From assembly GCF_000964545.1 (NCBI RefSeq), contig NZ_BBVD01000008.1, positions 306,953-370,952 of the forward strand: DNA of 64,000 nt, read 5' to 3'. The stretch is from Comamonas thiooxydans. GTDB taxonomy: Bacteria; Pseudomonadota; Gammaproteobacteria; Burkholderiales; Burkholderiaceae_C. Numbering within the stretch: the stretch's first letter is position 1; every line of letters begins with the position of its first letter. A program made the translations under genes and the position numbers. A model generated the notes under the pieces. The model was not told the origin of the DNA, did no database searches, and saw only the letters and a program-made list of their open reading frames with translations. Shown here piece by piece: positions 1-8,694 of the stretch.

Positions 1-45
1 CCTACGTGTTTGCATCCCCCTCCAATTCCATAACGAATACCCAGC

Positions 46-1278
46 ATGCTCAACGCCTTGCTCGATTGGTTCAACCGCAGCAGCCTGGTGCTGCAGATTC
101 TGATTGCCCTGATTCTGGGCGGCCTGGTGGCCTGGCTGTGGCCGGCCGCCGCCCAGTCGGTTTCCCTGTTGGGCAGCTTGTTCATTGCCGCGCTCAAGGC
201 TGTCGCTCCGGTTCTGGTGCTGCTGCTGGTCATGGCGGCCGTCAGCAGCCACCGCCCCGGCCAGGAAACGCAAATCAAGCCCGTGCTCTGGCTGTACGTC
301 ATCGGCACGCTGGCGGCGGCCTGCATGGCCGTTGCAGCCAGCGCGCTCTTTCCCTCGGTGATTCACTTTCGTGAAGCGCCCAAAGTCCAGAGCGTACCCG
401 GCGAGATCAGCCAGGTGCTGAGCACCGTCGTCCAAAGCCTGTTCGACAACCCCGTCAATGCACTGCTGAACGCCAACTACATCGGCATTCTGGCCTGGGC
501 TATCGCGCTGGGCTTGGCACTACGCCACGCCACGCCCACCACCCGCACCATGGTGGAGGACTTTGGCCATGCCATCACCCGCGTGATTCAAGGCGTGATT
601 CGCCTGGCCCCCTTCGGCATCTTCGGCCTGGTGGTCGCCACCTTCTCCTCCGGCGGGCTGGAAGCACTCAAGGACTACGCCCACCTGCTGGCCGTGCTGG
701 TCGGCTGCATGGTGTTTGTGGCATTGGTGATCAACCCAGTCATTGTCTGGACACAGACTCGCCGCAACCCCTACCCGCTGGTGCTGACCTGCCTGCGCGA
801 AAGCGCAGTGACCGCCTTCTTCACGCGCAGCTCGGGAGCCAACATTCCCGTCAATCTGGCCTTGGCCCAGAAGCTCAGGCTCGACGAGAACACCTACAGC
901 ATCTCCATCCCGCTGGGCGCCACCATCAATATGGCCGGCGCTGCCGTCACCATCAGCGTGCTGACACTGGCCGCTGCCCATACGCTCAACATCTCGGTGG
1001 ACATCCCCACGGCCATATTGCTGTGCGTGGTCTCTGCGGTCTGTGCCTGCGGTGCCTCGGGCGTACCCGGTGGCTCGCTGCTGCTGATTCCGCTGGCCTG
1101 CAGCCTGTTCAACATTCCCAACGATGTGGCCATGCAGGTGGTGGGTGTCGGCTATGTGATCGGCGTGATTCAGGATTCGACCGAGACAGCCCTCAATTCC
1201 TCGACCGACGTGCTGTTTACCGCAGCCGCCTGCCGCGCCGCAGAGCGCAGGGCCGGACTGGAAGTCGCGCGCATCTGA
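46..1278 (+). CDS. sstT: Serine/threonine:Na+ symporter SstT
   Basis: A 410-residue inner-membrane protein of the dicarboxylate/amino acid:cation symporter family, expected to take up serine and threonine with sodium. It matches the SstT type along its whole length, including the hallmark SIPLGATINMAGAA segment near residues 285-300, a following CACGASGVPGGSLLLIPLA stretch and the NSSTDVLFTAAAC tail. The length agrees with the family (about 410). The start was chosen at the ATG that gives the normal N-terminus; the Shine-Dalgarno in front of it is weak. The gene runs convergently to the ABC ATPase gene and both end at a shared bidirectional terminator. Confidence 0.93.
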   Translation: MLNALLDWFNRSSLVLQILIALILGGLVAWLWPAAAQSVSLLGSLFIAALKAVAPVLVLLLVMAAVSSHRPGQETQIKPVLWLYVIGTLAAACMAVAASALFPSVIHFREAPKVQSVPGEISQVLSTVVQSLFDNPVNALLNANYIGILAWAIALGLALRHATPTTRTMVEDFGHAITRVIQGVIRLAPFGIFGLVVATFSSGGLEALKDYAHLLAVLVGCMVFVALVINPVIVWTQTRRNPYPLVLTCLRESAVTAFFTRSSGANIPVNLALAQKLRLDENTYSISIPLGATINMAGAAVTISVLTLAAAHTLNISVDIPTAILLCVVSAVCACGASGVPGGSLLLIPLACSLFNIPNDVAMQVVGVGYVIGVIQDSTETALNSSTDVLFTAAACRAAERRAGLEVARI

Positions 1279-1294
1279 GGCTTGAGCTCAGAAT

Positions 1295-1342
1295 CTACTG
1301 ATTTGATAGCTGCAAGCGCTTATTTGATAAGCGCCAGATCCC
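1295..1342 (+). repeat. Dispersed intergenic repeat, family B, copy 1
   Basis: A short sequence with the core TTTGATAGCT-GCAAGCGCTTA followed by TTGATAAGCGCCAG. Related copies occur at 4016-4072 and 10556-10618 (opposite orientation) and at 38326-38390. The AAGCGCTTA...TAAGCGC part is an internal inverted repeat. All copies sit between genes, next to gene ends. No coding function. Confidence 0.6.
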
Positions 1343-1344
1343 CA

Positions 1345-1372
1345 AAAAGGCCTGTGATCACACAGGCCTTTT
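1345..1372. terminator. Bidirectional intrinsic terminator between sstT and the ABC ATPase gene
   Basis: A perfect 12-bp stem, AAAAGGCCTGTG, with loop ATCA. It has A/T tracts on both sides, so it can end sstT on the plus strand and the ATPase gene on the minus strand. Confidence 0.85.
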
Positions 1373-1378
1373 GGTTTT

Positions 1379-2057
<679 letters not shown>

Positions 2058-2059
<2 letters not shown>

Positions 2060-2789
2060 GAATCAATTGGATAGCAAAAACGTCAAGAGTCGCAGCCAGC
2101 ACTTTGCACTGCAGCGCCGTCACTGTATCGCTGTTGGTCTGTCGCTCGCCATTTCAGGGGCTTGCGATGCGGCAGTGGCCTCATCGCCCGCCAGGAACAA
2201 GGAACCGGCCAAGGCCGCTCCCGGCGCAAAACCCGGCCCGGTGCTGGTGCTTGGCGATTCTCTGAGCGCCGAATACGGCCTGACGCGCGGCAAGGGCTGG
2301 GTGCAGTTGCTGCAGCAGCGCATGAATGATGAAAAAAACCCGCGCAAGGTGGTCAATGCCAGCATCAGCGGCGAGACCACGGCCGGCGGCAGAGCGCGCC
2401 TGGCGTCGCTGCTCAGGCAGCATGAGCCGGGCATCTTGATTCTGGAGTTGGGCGGCAACGACGCATTGCGCGGCCTGGCGCTGCAGAGCACTCAGCAGAA
2501 TCTGGAAGTCATGATCAAGGCCGCCAAGGAGGCCGGGGCCCAGGTGCTGCTGGTGGGCATGCAGGTACCGCCCAACTATGGAGCGGCACATACCGAGCAG
2601 TTTGCCGAGATGTTCAGGAGCATTGCCGACGCGCAAAAGCTGCCGCTGGTGCCGTTTCTGCTGTCGGGCATCGGCGATGCGGCGGACGCCGAGCAGTGGT
2701 TTCAGAGCGACCGCATTCACCCCAATGCCCAGGCTCAGCCACAGATGCTGGCCAATGTCTGGCCCAAGCTCAGGCCATTGCTGAAATAA
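2058..2789 (+). CDS. tesA: Arylesterase / multifunctional acyl-CoA thioesterase I (SGNH hydrolase)
   Basis: A 243-residue SGNH/GDSL hydrolase, likely periplasmic. After a basic start and a hydrophobic stretch (residues about 23-40, putative signal peptide) comes block I with the nucleophile, VLVLGDSLSAEYGL (Ser68 region). Block III is LGGNDALRG and block V is DRIHPN, carrying the catalytic Asp/His near residues 218-221. The family hydrolyses acyl esters and thioesters. The chosen start gives the signal peptide and overlaps the start codon of the divergent ATPase gene by three bases. An in-frame upstream start exists but would lie wholly inside that gene. Confidence 0.9.
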
Positions 2790-2806
2790 GTGACGGCCGC
2801 GCGGCC

Positions 2807-3025
2807 TCAGTCGCCGCTGCCTCCACCATCACCGCCAGAGTCGCCGCCGTCCGAGCTGCAGGCACTCTCGTTGCTGCCCGAGCCGCAAAAATAGCTGTCG
2901 TTGAAGACGTCGCGGCCGTCCTCGCGGCTGCTCGCCGAAGTCCAAGTCAGCTGCGAATCGGTGCTGTGGCCCGAAGCGCCTGGCTGGGGCGTAAAGACTT
3001 TTTTCAACCAGTTCCAGAACTCCAT
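2807..3025 (-). CDS. Small Gly/Ser/Asp-rich protein of unknown function
   Basis: A 72-residue protein starting MEFWNWLKKVFTP, with a tail very rich in Gly, Ser and Asp and two cysteines (YFCGSGS and SACSSDG). The ATG at 3025 has a strong AGGGGG ribosome-binding site; an earlier in-frame ATG at 3049 has none. It lies 20 bp behind the DUF2189 gene on the same strand, so the two are probably co-transcribed. The amphipathic, Trp-rich N-terminus could touch a membrane. I do not recognise a named family. Confidence 0.6.
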   Translation of the reverse strand: MEFWNWLKKVFTPQPGASGHSTDSQLTWTSASSREDGRDVFNDSYFCGSGSNESACSSDGGDSGGDGGGSGD

Positions 3026-3045
3026 GACATCCCCCTCATTGCGCC

Positions 3046-3843
3046 TCAAGCAGGGTCCTCCTTGCTTTCGGCGCGGACGCTGGCTTTATAGGCATGCCAG
3101 CTGGTACAACCCAGCAGCGGTCCGATGACGATCAGACCTGCACTGTAGAAGAGCAGCGAGACCGCGATCAACAAGGTGATGATCAGCCCCCACAGCAGCA
3201 TCACACCCGTGTTGGCACCCACCACGCGCATGCTGGTGATGCAAGCCGTCAAGGCATCGGTATCCAGATCGAGAATGGCGGGCAGTGAAACCACCATGCA
3301 GGCAAACACCAAGGCAGCAAATATCCCGCCAACCGCGGTGTAGCCCAGCAGGAACTCCCAGTTCTCGGGCCGCAGCAGGGTCTGCAGCAGGGTTGCCGTA
3401 CTGGGCATGCCGGTATCGAACGAGATGGCGAACACCACCATGGCGGCGCGCCCCCAGAGCATCTCCAGCACCATCAGCACCATGACCAGCATGCCCATGC
3501 TGGCCAGATGCTTGTCCCAGCAGGTCAACGACTCCGACAGCAGCACGGGCTTGCCCTGCTCCAGTTGCTTGCTGACGTAGTACAGACCCATGGCCAGGAA
3601 GGGGCCTACCAGCAGACAGCCGCTGGCCATGGACATCAGATATTCGGGGCTGGAGCGAAACACCCAGGCCATCAGACGCGCCATGCCCCAGAAACACAGG
3701 CCGTAGAACAGCGCAATCATTGGTGCGCGACGCACATCGCTAAGGCCCAGCAGCAGCCATTGCCAGGGCTCGCTCCAGCGCAGTTGCAGAATCTGCAGAT
3801 TGCCGGACTCGGCCTTGACCTCGGAAACAGGGGAAGCTTGCAT
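3046..3843 (-). CDS. DUF2189-type integral membrane protein
   Basis: A 265-residue membrane protein with about six hydrophobic segments and the pattern typical of DUF2189 proteins: a WLLLGLSDVRRAP segment, then FLAMGLYYVSKQLEQGK. Function unknown. The start at 3843 has an excellent AAGGAGGG ribosome-binding site; a longer in-frame start at 3900 has none and was rejected. A Crp/Fnr-like palindrome lies about 150 bp upstream. Confidence 0.75.
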   Translation of the reverse strand: MQASPVSEVKAESGNLQILQLRWSEPWQWLLLGLSDVRRAPMIALFYGLCFWGMARLMAWVFRSSPEYLMSMASGCLLVGPFLAMGLYYVSKQLEQGKPVLLSESLTCWDKHLASMGMLVMVLMVLEMLWGRAAMVVFAISFDTGMPSTATLLQTLLRPENWEFLLGYTAVGGIFAALVFACMVVSLPAILDLDTDALTACITSMRVVGANTGVMLLWGLIITLLIAVSLLFYSAGLIVIGPLLGCTSWHAYKASVRAESKEDPA

Positions 3844-3993
3844 GCGAGACCCTCCTTGTCGCCCGTACCGCGCCTCGGTGGCGGCAGCTGACAGGAACAA
3901 GTTACCCGCTCAACCTCGAATCTGCATTGCGGAAAGCCCGCATGCCGGCCTCCGCGTTTTCACTATAAAAACAAGAGCTTATAGCGCCCATCC

Positions 3994-4015
3994 TTTATTG
4001 ACTTCAGTCAATAAA
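3994..4015. promoter_or_regulatory. 22-bp palindrome resembling a Crp/Fnr-family operator
   Basis: TTTATTGACT and AGTCAATAAA are perfect 10-bp arms separated by TC. The inner TTGAC-N4-GTCAA has the 5-4-5 spacing of Fnr/Crp-family sites (Fnr consensus TTGAT-N4-ATCAA). On the minus strand it is followed by AT-rich TATAAG and TTTATAGT segments that could be -10 boxes for the DUF2189 operon. No classical terminator T-tract follows. Confidence 0.5.
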
Positions 4016-4072
4016 AGCATTGAAATCGCTTCTCGACAAGCGCTTCCAGCTCCTATTTAAATAGCTTCAACC
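4016..4072 (-). repeat. Dispersed intergenic repeat, family B, copy 2
   Basis: On the minus strand it reads AATAGGAGCTGGAAGCGCTTG followed by GAGAAGCGATTTCAATGC, the same architecture as the copy at 1295. It touches the 3' end of the metC-like gene. Confidence 0.45.
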
Positions 4073-5290
4073 AAAGGCCCTGAGCAGGGCCTGGGCCAGG
4101 TCGGCCTGCAGATCGCTAGTATCCTCAAGGCCGATGGCAAAGCGCACCACAGTGCCCGCCTTGATGTGGGGTGTGGCACGGCTGCGCATCTCGGGCAGCT
4201 CATAGGGTACAACCAGGCTCACAGGCCCGCCCCAGCTGTAGCCCAGCTTGAACAGGCGCAGGCTGTCACAGAAGCGATCGACGGCTGCCTGGTCGAAGCG
4301 CTCGTCGATGACCACGCTGAACAGACCGGCGGCCACGCCATCCTGGCCCTGCCCTTGTCCGCACAGCTGCTTCCAGCAAGCATGGCCCGGGGCATCAGGC
4401 ATGGCGGGGTGCAGCACCTGCGCCACGGCACTCTGGGTGGCCAGCCACTGCGCCAGCTGGCGTGCCGAGCGATCCTGCGCGTGATAGCGCAGGCCGATGC
4501 TGGGCAGGCTGCGCAGCACGGCTTCGGCGTCGTTGCCGCTCACGCCCAGACCCAGGCGCATGTGCGCGAGCTTGATGCGCATATGCAGGGGCTGGTTGCG
4601 CGTGATGATGCTGCCCATCAGCACATCACCGCCGCCGCTGGGGTATTTGGTCAGGGCATGGACCGTGACATCGACGCCCAGGCTGCCATCGCCCAGCAGG
4701 TCGAAGGGACGGAAAGCCAGACCCGCGCCCCAGGTGTTGTCCAGCACCATGGTCACGCCCCTGACCCGGCACAGGCGCACCTGCTCGACGAGATCGGGGA
4801 ACTCCATGGTTACCGAGCCAGGAGCCTCCAGCCAGACCAGCTTGGTGGCCGGAGTAATCTTGGCCGCCAGGTCTTCGACGCACATGGGGTCGTAGTACTG
4901 ATGGCGAATGCCGAAATGGGCCAGCTCGCCCTCGGTCAGCGTCTTGTTGGGACCGTATGCGTTATCGGGCACCAGCACCTCGTCGCCCGTCCTGAGCAGC
5001 GCCAGCGACACCGTGGCAATCGCGGCCAGACCGCTGGGTACCAACAGGCATTGCAGACCGCCCTCCAGCGATGCCAGACGTTCTTCCAGGGCGTAGGTCG
5101 TTGGCGTGCCATGCAGACCGTAGGTGTAGCTGCTCTTGTCCAGCCAGCGGCGCTCGCGCATGGCCTGCACATTCTCGAAGTACACGGTCGAGGCCTTGTG
5201 CACGGCAAGCTGCGGGCCTTCGAAGTCCGTGGGAGGCTTGTAGGGATGATGGATCAGATGGGTGGAAAGCTTGTGGTCGGCTTGGGTCAT
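4067..5290 (-). CDS. metC: Cystathionine beta-lyase (PLP-dependent, Cys/Met metabolism family)
   Basis: A 407-residue PLP enzyme of the Cys/Met metabolism family, expected to cleave cystathionine to homocysteine, pyruvate and ammonia. Seen: the YTYGLHGTPTTYALEERLASLEG N-terminal region (residues 55-77), the cofactor-binding VPSGLAA loop, VLDNTWGAG with the PLP-ring Asp, and the Schiff-base lysine in HALTKYPSGGG (Lys215). The length is normal for MetC, and the HALTKYPSG form favours MetC over MetB. No methionine genes are adjacent. Confidence 0.85.
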   Translation of the reverse strand: MTQADHKLSTHLIHHPYKPPTDFEGPQLAVHKASTVYFENVQAMRERRWLDKSSYTYGLHGTPTTYALEERLASLEGGLQCLLVPSGLAAIATVSLALLRTGDEVLVPDNAYGPNKTLTEGELAHFGIRHQYYDPMCVEDLAAKITPATKLVWLEAPGSVTMEFPDLVEQVRLCRVRGVTMVLDNTWGAGLAFRPFDLLGDGSLGVDVTVHALTKYPSGGGDVLMGSIITRNQPLHMRIKLAHMRLGLGVSGNDAEAVLRSLPSIGLRYHAQDRSARQLAQWLATQSAVAQVLHPAMPDAPGHACWKQLCGQGQGQDGVAAGLFSVVIDERFDQAAVDRFCDSLRLFKLGYSWGGPVSLVVPYELPEMRSRATPHIKAGTVVRFAIGLEDTSDLQADLAQALLRAFG

Positions 5291-5316
5291 GCCCTGATCT
5301 TAGTGCCATGCAGCCA

Positions 5317-5347
5317 CAAAAAAGCCAGAGGGCTTGCGCGCTCTGGC
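5317..5347 (-). terminator. Intrinsic terminator downstream of the BON lipoprotein gene
   Basis: A 7-bp stem, GCCAGAG/CTCTGGC, with a 10-base loop and a T-tract on the minus strand, directly after the stop of the BON-domain gene. Confidence 0.75.
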
Positions 5348-5375
5348 TTCATGCGAGGTGGCCGGCCCAGGAGTA

Positions 5376-5885
5376 TCAGCCAGCCTTCACGGTCAGATTG
5401 TTGTTGACCGAGGTCACGCCCTTGGCAGCCTTGGCGATATCGCCGGCCTGGGTCTTGACGGCTTCGCTGGGCACGTTGCCGGTCAAGGTCACTACGCCGC
5501 CCTTGGTATCCACATTGATCTGCAGAGCGCTGATTTCCGGGGCCTTGATGAAATCGGTCTTGACGGCAGCGGTGATGCCAGCGTCATCGAGGGCAGCACC
5601 CGCCTTGGCAGCACCTTCCTCCATCTTGTTGCCAGCCTTTTCCATGGCGGCACCGGTAGCTTCACCAGCCTTGGCCAATGCATCGGCAGCTGCATCGCCG
5701 GCCTTGGCCGTACCTTCTTCAATCTTGCTGCCAGCATTTTCCGCAGCCTTCTCGGTCTGGGAAATGGCGGAATCGAGCTTCTGGCCAGCGGTCTTGTTGT
5801 CGTCGGACTTGCCGCAGGCAGCCAAGCCAAAGGCCAAGGCGGTAATGGCCAGAACTTGAGCGGAACGCTTGAACATAGTGGTCAT
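5376..5885 (-). CDS. BON-domain periplasmic lipoprotein
   Basis: A 169-residue lipoprotein. A short signal peptide ends in the lipobox LAAC (Cys24). A long Ala/Gly/Lys/Glu-rich helical region (about residues 30-100, repeated AKAGDA/EKAGNK-like units) precedes one C-terminal BON domain (about 103-169) with the typical VVTLTGNVPS core. BON proteins such as OsmY protect the envelope under osmotic and other stress. The start at 5885 has a GGGAG ribosome-binding site. The reading frame stays open far upstream, but that part is antisense to the MFS gene and is not coding. A perfect palindrome lies about 95 bp upstream. Confidence 0.85.
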   Translation of the reverse strand: MTTMFKRSAQVLAITALAFGLAACGKSDDNKTAGQKLDSAISQTEKAAENAGSKIEEGTAKAGDAAADALAKAGEATGAAMEKAGNKMEEGAAKAGAALDDAGITAAVKTDFIKAPEISALQINVDTKGGVVTLTGNVPSEAVKTQAGDIAKAAKGVTSVNNNLTVKAG

Positions 5886-5979
5886 ATCGATTTCTCCCTT
5901 AATGCTTGCAAAAACATGACGGTCAACTGTAACGAGCCACCATTTTGGCTCGGATACGAACTTTTCCCGCATCCCTGTA

Positions 5980-5993
5980 GGACAAATTTGTCC
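5980..5993. promoter_or_regulatory. 14-bp perfect palindrome upstream of the BON lipoprotein gene
   Basis: GGACAAATTTGTCC is fully self-complementary and is followed by a second half-like AATTTGTGACA. It sits between the BON gene and the MFS gene in an AT-rich stretch, so it is a candidate operator for a stress-responsive promoter. The regulator is not known. Confidence 0.4.
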
Positions 5994-6061
5994 GAATTTG
6001 TGACATTTAACTAATAAGTGTTCTCTTCTGTAATTTACAGAAACTCTATGCAAGCCATGCG

Positions 6062-7327
6062 CTAATCCGCAACCCCTTGCATGCGCGGATGACGCGCAAA
6101 TGCCAAGCCCAGCAGGGTAGCCAACAGCATGACAAAGCAGGCAAACGGGCTCACGGCCAGCTTGATGCTCCAGTGGTCGGCAATCCAGCCCACTGCCATC
6201 ATGGGCAACATGGAGCCAAGCAAACCGATGGTCTGATAGGTAGACAACATGCCTGCCCGGTTGTCGGGCCTGGCAAGACGGCCCACCATGGTCATGCCGG
6301 CCAGCATGCACATGCCATGCCCCAGTGCTGTCAAGCCCACGCCCAAGATGAACAGCAGCGTTGATTGCAGTTGCAGATTCAGCAACAGCATGCCGTTGCT
6401 GAGCACCAGCAGCGCCATGCCGGCAAAGCCGCAGCGGTGCAGCGGCAGGCTGGCAGCCACCAGCTGAATGCCTGCAGAGACGAGCAAAATCACGGCAATG
6501 GCCGTACCGCTGACCATAGGGCCGCTCCAGGGAATCATCTGCTGCAGAAACAGCGGTGCCATGGAGGCGTACAGCCCGAATACACCGAACGCCACGAACG
6601 GATAGCCACAGGTCAGTGCAAAGGCCAGGGAATCCTCGCGCACAGGCCATGTCAGCCGCGGCAGACAGTCCCGCCAGTGCAGACGTTCGGGGGCCTGTCC
6701 CAGCTGGCCCGCATCCCGCTGCACCGACTCCGGCAGCTTGAGCGTGACAACGCCTGCCACACCGATGCAGCCCAGCACCAGCGGCACCAGATAGGCCGTC
6801 GTCAAGGGCTGAGGCAGCCACTGCCCCGCCACGCCACCGATCAAGGGCCCCAGACCAAAGCCCAGCACATTGAGAAAGCTGGCCACCATGGCCACGCGCT
6901 GCGGCTGCAGACCGGTGCTTGCGCTGGCAGCCAGCAGTGTCAGGCCCGTGGTGGCGCTGATGGTGATGAGGCTTGATGACACCCCCACCATGAAGCGCCC
7001 GACGATCAGGCTGGGCAGATTCCAGGCCAGCATGGAGATCAGAGTGCCTGCCAGCGTCAGACACAGGAAACACAGCATCACGCGCTGAAAGCCGATGCGG
7101 TCGGGCAGACGCCCCAGAAACAGCAGGGCGCACAGGCCACCGCACATATAGAGCACATAGATCAACGAGATATCGCTGGGCCGCAACTGCCAGGCTTGCT
7201 GATAGAGCGCATAAAGAGGGCTGATCAGCGCCGCCCCCAGCACTCCCACCACCAGGCCGAAGCCCACCCACCAGACCGAGGCCTGTGCCGTTGTGGCACC
7301 GGCCTGCCATGTATTGCTTTGCGACAT
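6062..7327 (-). CDS. Major facilitator superfamily transporter
   Basis: A 421-residue MFS protein with about 12 hydrophobic segments. The loop after TM2 carries LGRLPDRIGFQRVM, a form of the conserved MFS GxLaDRxGrR motif. The start at 7327 (MSQSNTWQAG) has an AGAGG ribosome-binding site; the longer start at 7384 adds 19 unusual residues. The substrate cannot be predicted. It is divergent from the patatin gene and has no catabolic neighbour to hint at its cargo. Confidence 0.8.
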   Translation of the reverse strand: MSQSNTWQAGATTAQASVWWVGFGLVVGVLGAALISPLYALYQQAWQLRPSDISLIYVLYMCGGLCALLFLGRLPDRIGFQRVMLCFLCLTLAGTLISMLAWNLPSLIVGRFMVGVSSSLITISATTGLTLLAASASTGLQPQRVAMVASFLNVLGFGLGPLIGGVAGQWLPQPLTTAYLVPLVLGCIGVAGVVTLKLPESVQRDAGQLGQAPERLHWRDCLPRLTWPVREDSLAFALTCGYPFVAFGVFGLYASMAPLFLQQMIPWSGPMVSGTAIAVILLVSAGIQLVAASLPLHRCGFAGMALLVLSNGMLLLNLQLQSTLLFILGVGLTALGHGMCMLAGMTMVGRLARPDNRAGMLSTYQTIGLLGSMLPMMAVGWIADHWSIKLAVSPFACFVMLLATLLGLAFARHPRMQGVAD

Positions 7328-7602
7328 TTGCTGCCTCTTGATCGGGCCGGGCCTGCGACAGGGACAGAGCGGACAGGTGTTCATCCTGCCGCGCCGTCAA
7401 AGCGGGCCAGCCACTTGCTTGTGATGAGAACATTGTCTGCAGAGTCGCATCGGCACGCATAGGCCAAACAAAGGATACATGTCTCAAACTATTTGCTATC
7501 AAACACAGGAAGCTATGCTTTTTGACGACCAAAACCAGTACGTCAACGGTTCAAACACCCGTCGCTATACTTTGCGCCCTAATGACAGCAGGATTTCCCG
7601 GC

Positions 7603-8634
7603 ATGTGCCTGAATGCTTTTTTGCGCCCCTTGGTCTGTTTGAGTCTGCTTGGCCTTGCTGCCTGCGGCAGCAATCCCCCCAGCCCCGCTGCGACTCCTGA
7701 GACCCTCTCGACCACCACATCAGCCCCTCCGATCAAGATCGGCCTGGCGCTGGGCGGCGGTGCGGCCAAGGGCTTTGCCCATATCGGCGTCATCAAGATG
7801 CTCGAGGCCAATGGCCTCACGCCCTCGTTCGTGGCAGGCACCAGCGCCGGCAGCGTGGTGGGTGCGCTCTATGCAAGCGGCATGAACGCCTTTGAGCTGC
7901 AGGAAAAAGCCGTGGCGCTGGACGAAGCCAAGATCCGCGACCTGCAGCTGTCCGCTGGCGGCCTGGTGCTCGGCCAGAAGCTTGAGGACTATGTGAATGA
8001 ACAAGTCCGCCGCAAACCACTGGAGCAGATGGCCAAGCCTTTTGTTGCGGTTTCCACGCGCCTGGAAGACGGTGAACGCACCGTGTTCGCACGTGGCAAT
8101 GTAGGCCAGGCCGTGCGCGCCTCCAGCAGCGTGCCCGGCGTGTTCCAGCCCGTCACCATCGGCAAGCACCACTATGTGGACGGCGGCATTGTCAGCCCCG
8201 TGCCGGTGGATGCCGTGCGCAATCTGGGGGCCGACATCGTGATCGCCGTGGACATCTCCAACAAGGCCAGCGGCAAGACCCCCGCCAATATGCTGGGAGC
8301 GCTCAATCAGTCGATTGCCATCATGGGTCAGAAGCTGGGCCAGGCCGAGCTGGCGCGTGCCGACATCATCATTCGTCCGAAGGTGCTGGACATCGGCCCG
8401 GCCGACTTCGCGCAGCGCAGCCATGCGATTGTGGAAGGCGAGAAGGCCGCCACCGCACTGATGCCACAGATTCGCGAACGCATCGCCCAGCTGCGCGCCG
8501 AACGCACCAAAGCCACTCAAATAGCACAGCAGAAAGCCGCCGAAGCCAGCTATCAGGACTGCCTGAAACAGCGCTCCAGCCTTCAAAAGCTGTCCGGCAT
8601 GGTGGGTATGAGCGGCAACTGCGAAAAGCCCTGA
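7603..8634 (+). CDS. Patatin-like phospholipase family lipoprotein (RssA-like)
   Basis: A 343-residue protein. A signal peptide ends in the lipobox LAAC (Cys21), a linker follows, and then a patatin domain with the oxyanion loop GGGAAKG (51-57), the nucleophile elbow GTSAG (Ser81) and the catalytic Asp in VDGG (Asp193). This Ser-Asp dyad is complete, so lipid acyl hydrolase activity is expected, probably at the envelope. The start at 7603 is preferred because AGGA lies 9 bases upstream and it puts the signal sequence at the N-terminus; in-frame ATGs exist at 7522 and 7582. Confidence 0.87.
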   Translation: MCLNAFLRPLVCLSLLGLAACGSNPPSPAATPETLSTTTSAPPIKIGLALGGGAAKGFAHIGVIKMLEANGLTPSFVAGTSAGSVVGALYASGMNAFELQEKAVALDEAKIRDLQLSAGGLVLGQKLEDYVNEQVRRKPLEQMAKPFVAVSTRLEDGERTVFARGNVGQAVRASSSVPGVFQPVTIGKHHYVDGGIVSPVPVDAVRNLGADIVIAVDISNKASGKTPANMLGALNQSIAIMGQKLGQAELARADIIIRPKVLDIGPADFAQRSHAIVEGEKAATALMPQIRERIAQLRAERTKATQIAQQKAAEASYQDCLKQRSSLQKLSGMVGMSGNCEKP

Positions 8635-8651
8635 GCTGAACCTGCTCCATG

Positions 8652-8679
8652 AAAAAGGCCCGCTGACGCGGGCCTTTTT
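8652..8679. terminator. Bidirectional intrinsic terminator
   Basis: A perfect 12-bp stem, AAAAAGGCCCGC, with loop TGAC and A/T tracts on both sides. It separates the convergent patatin and acyl-CoA dehydrogenase genes. Confidence 0.9.
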
Positions 8680-8694
8680 GCAGCGCTGCGAGGC

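Noticed and set aside
2795..2806. GGCCGCGCGGCC palindrome behind tesA as a terminator
   Set aside because: Short stem without loop or T-tract; a GC-rich self-complementary word of this size is not convincing.
5886..7532. N-terminal extension of the BON-domain frame across the MFS gene
   Set aside because: The extension is the antisense of the MFS gene; the lipoprotein has its own start, signal peptide and ribosome-binding site at 5885.
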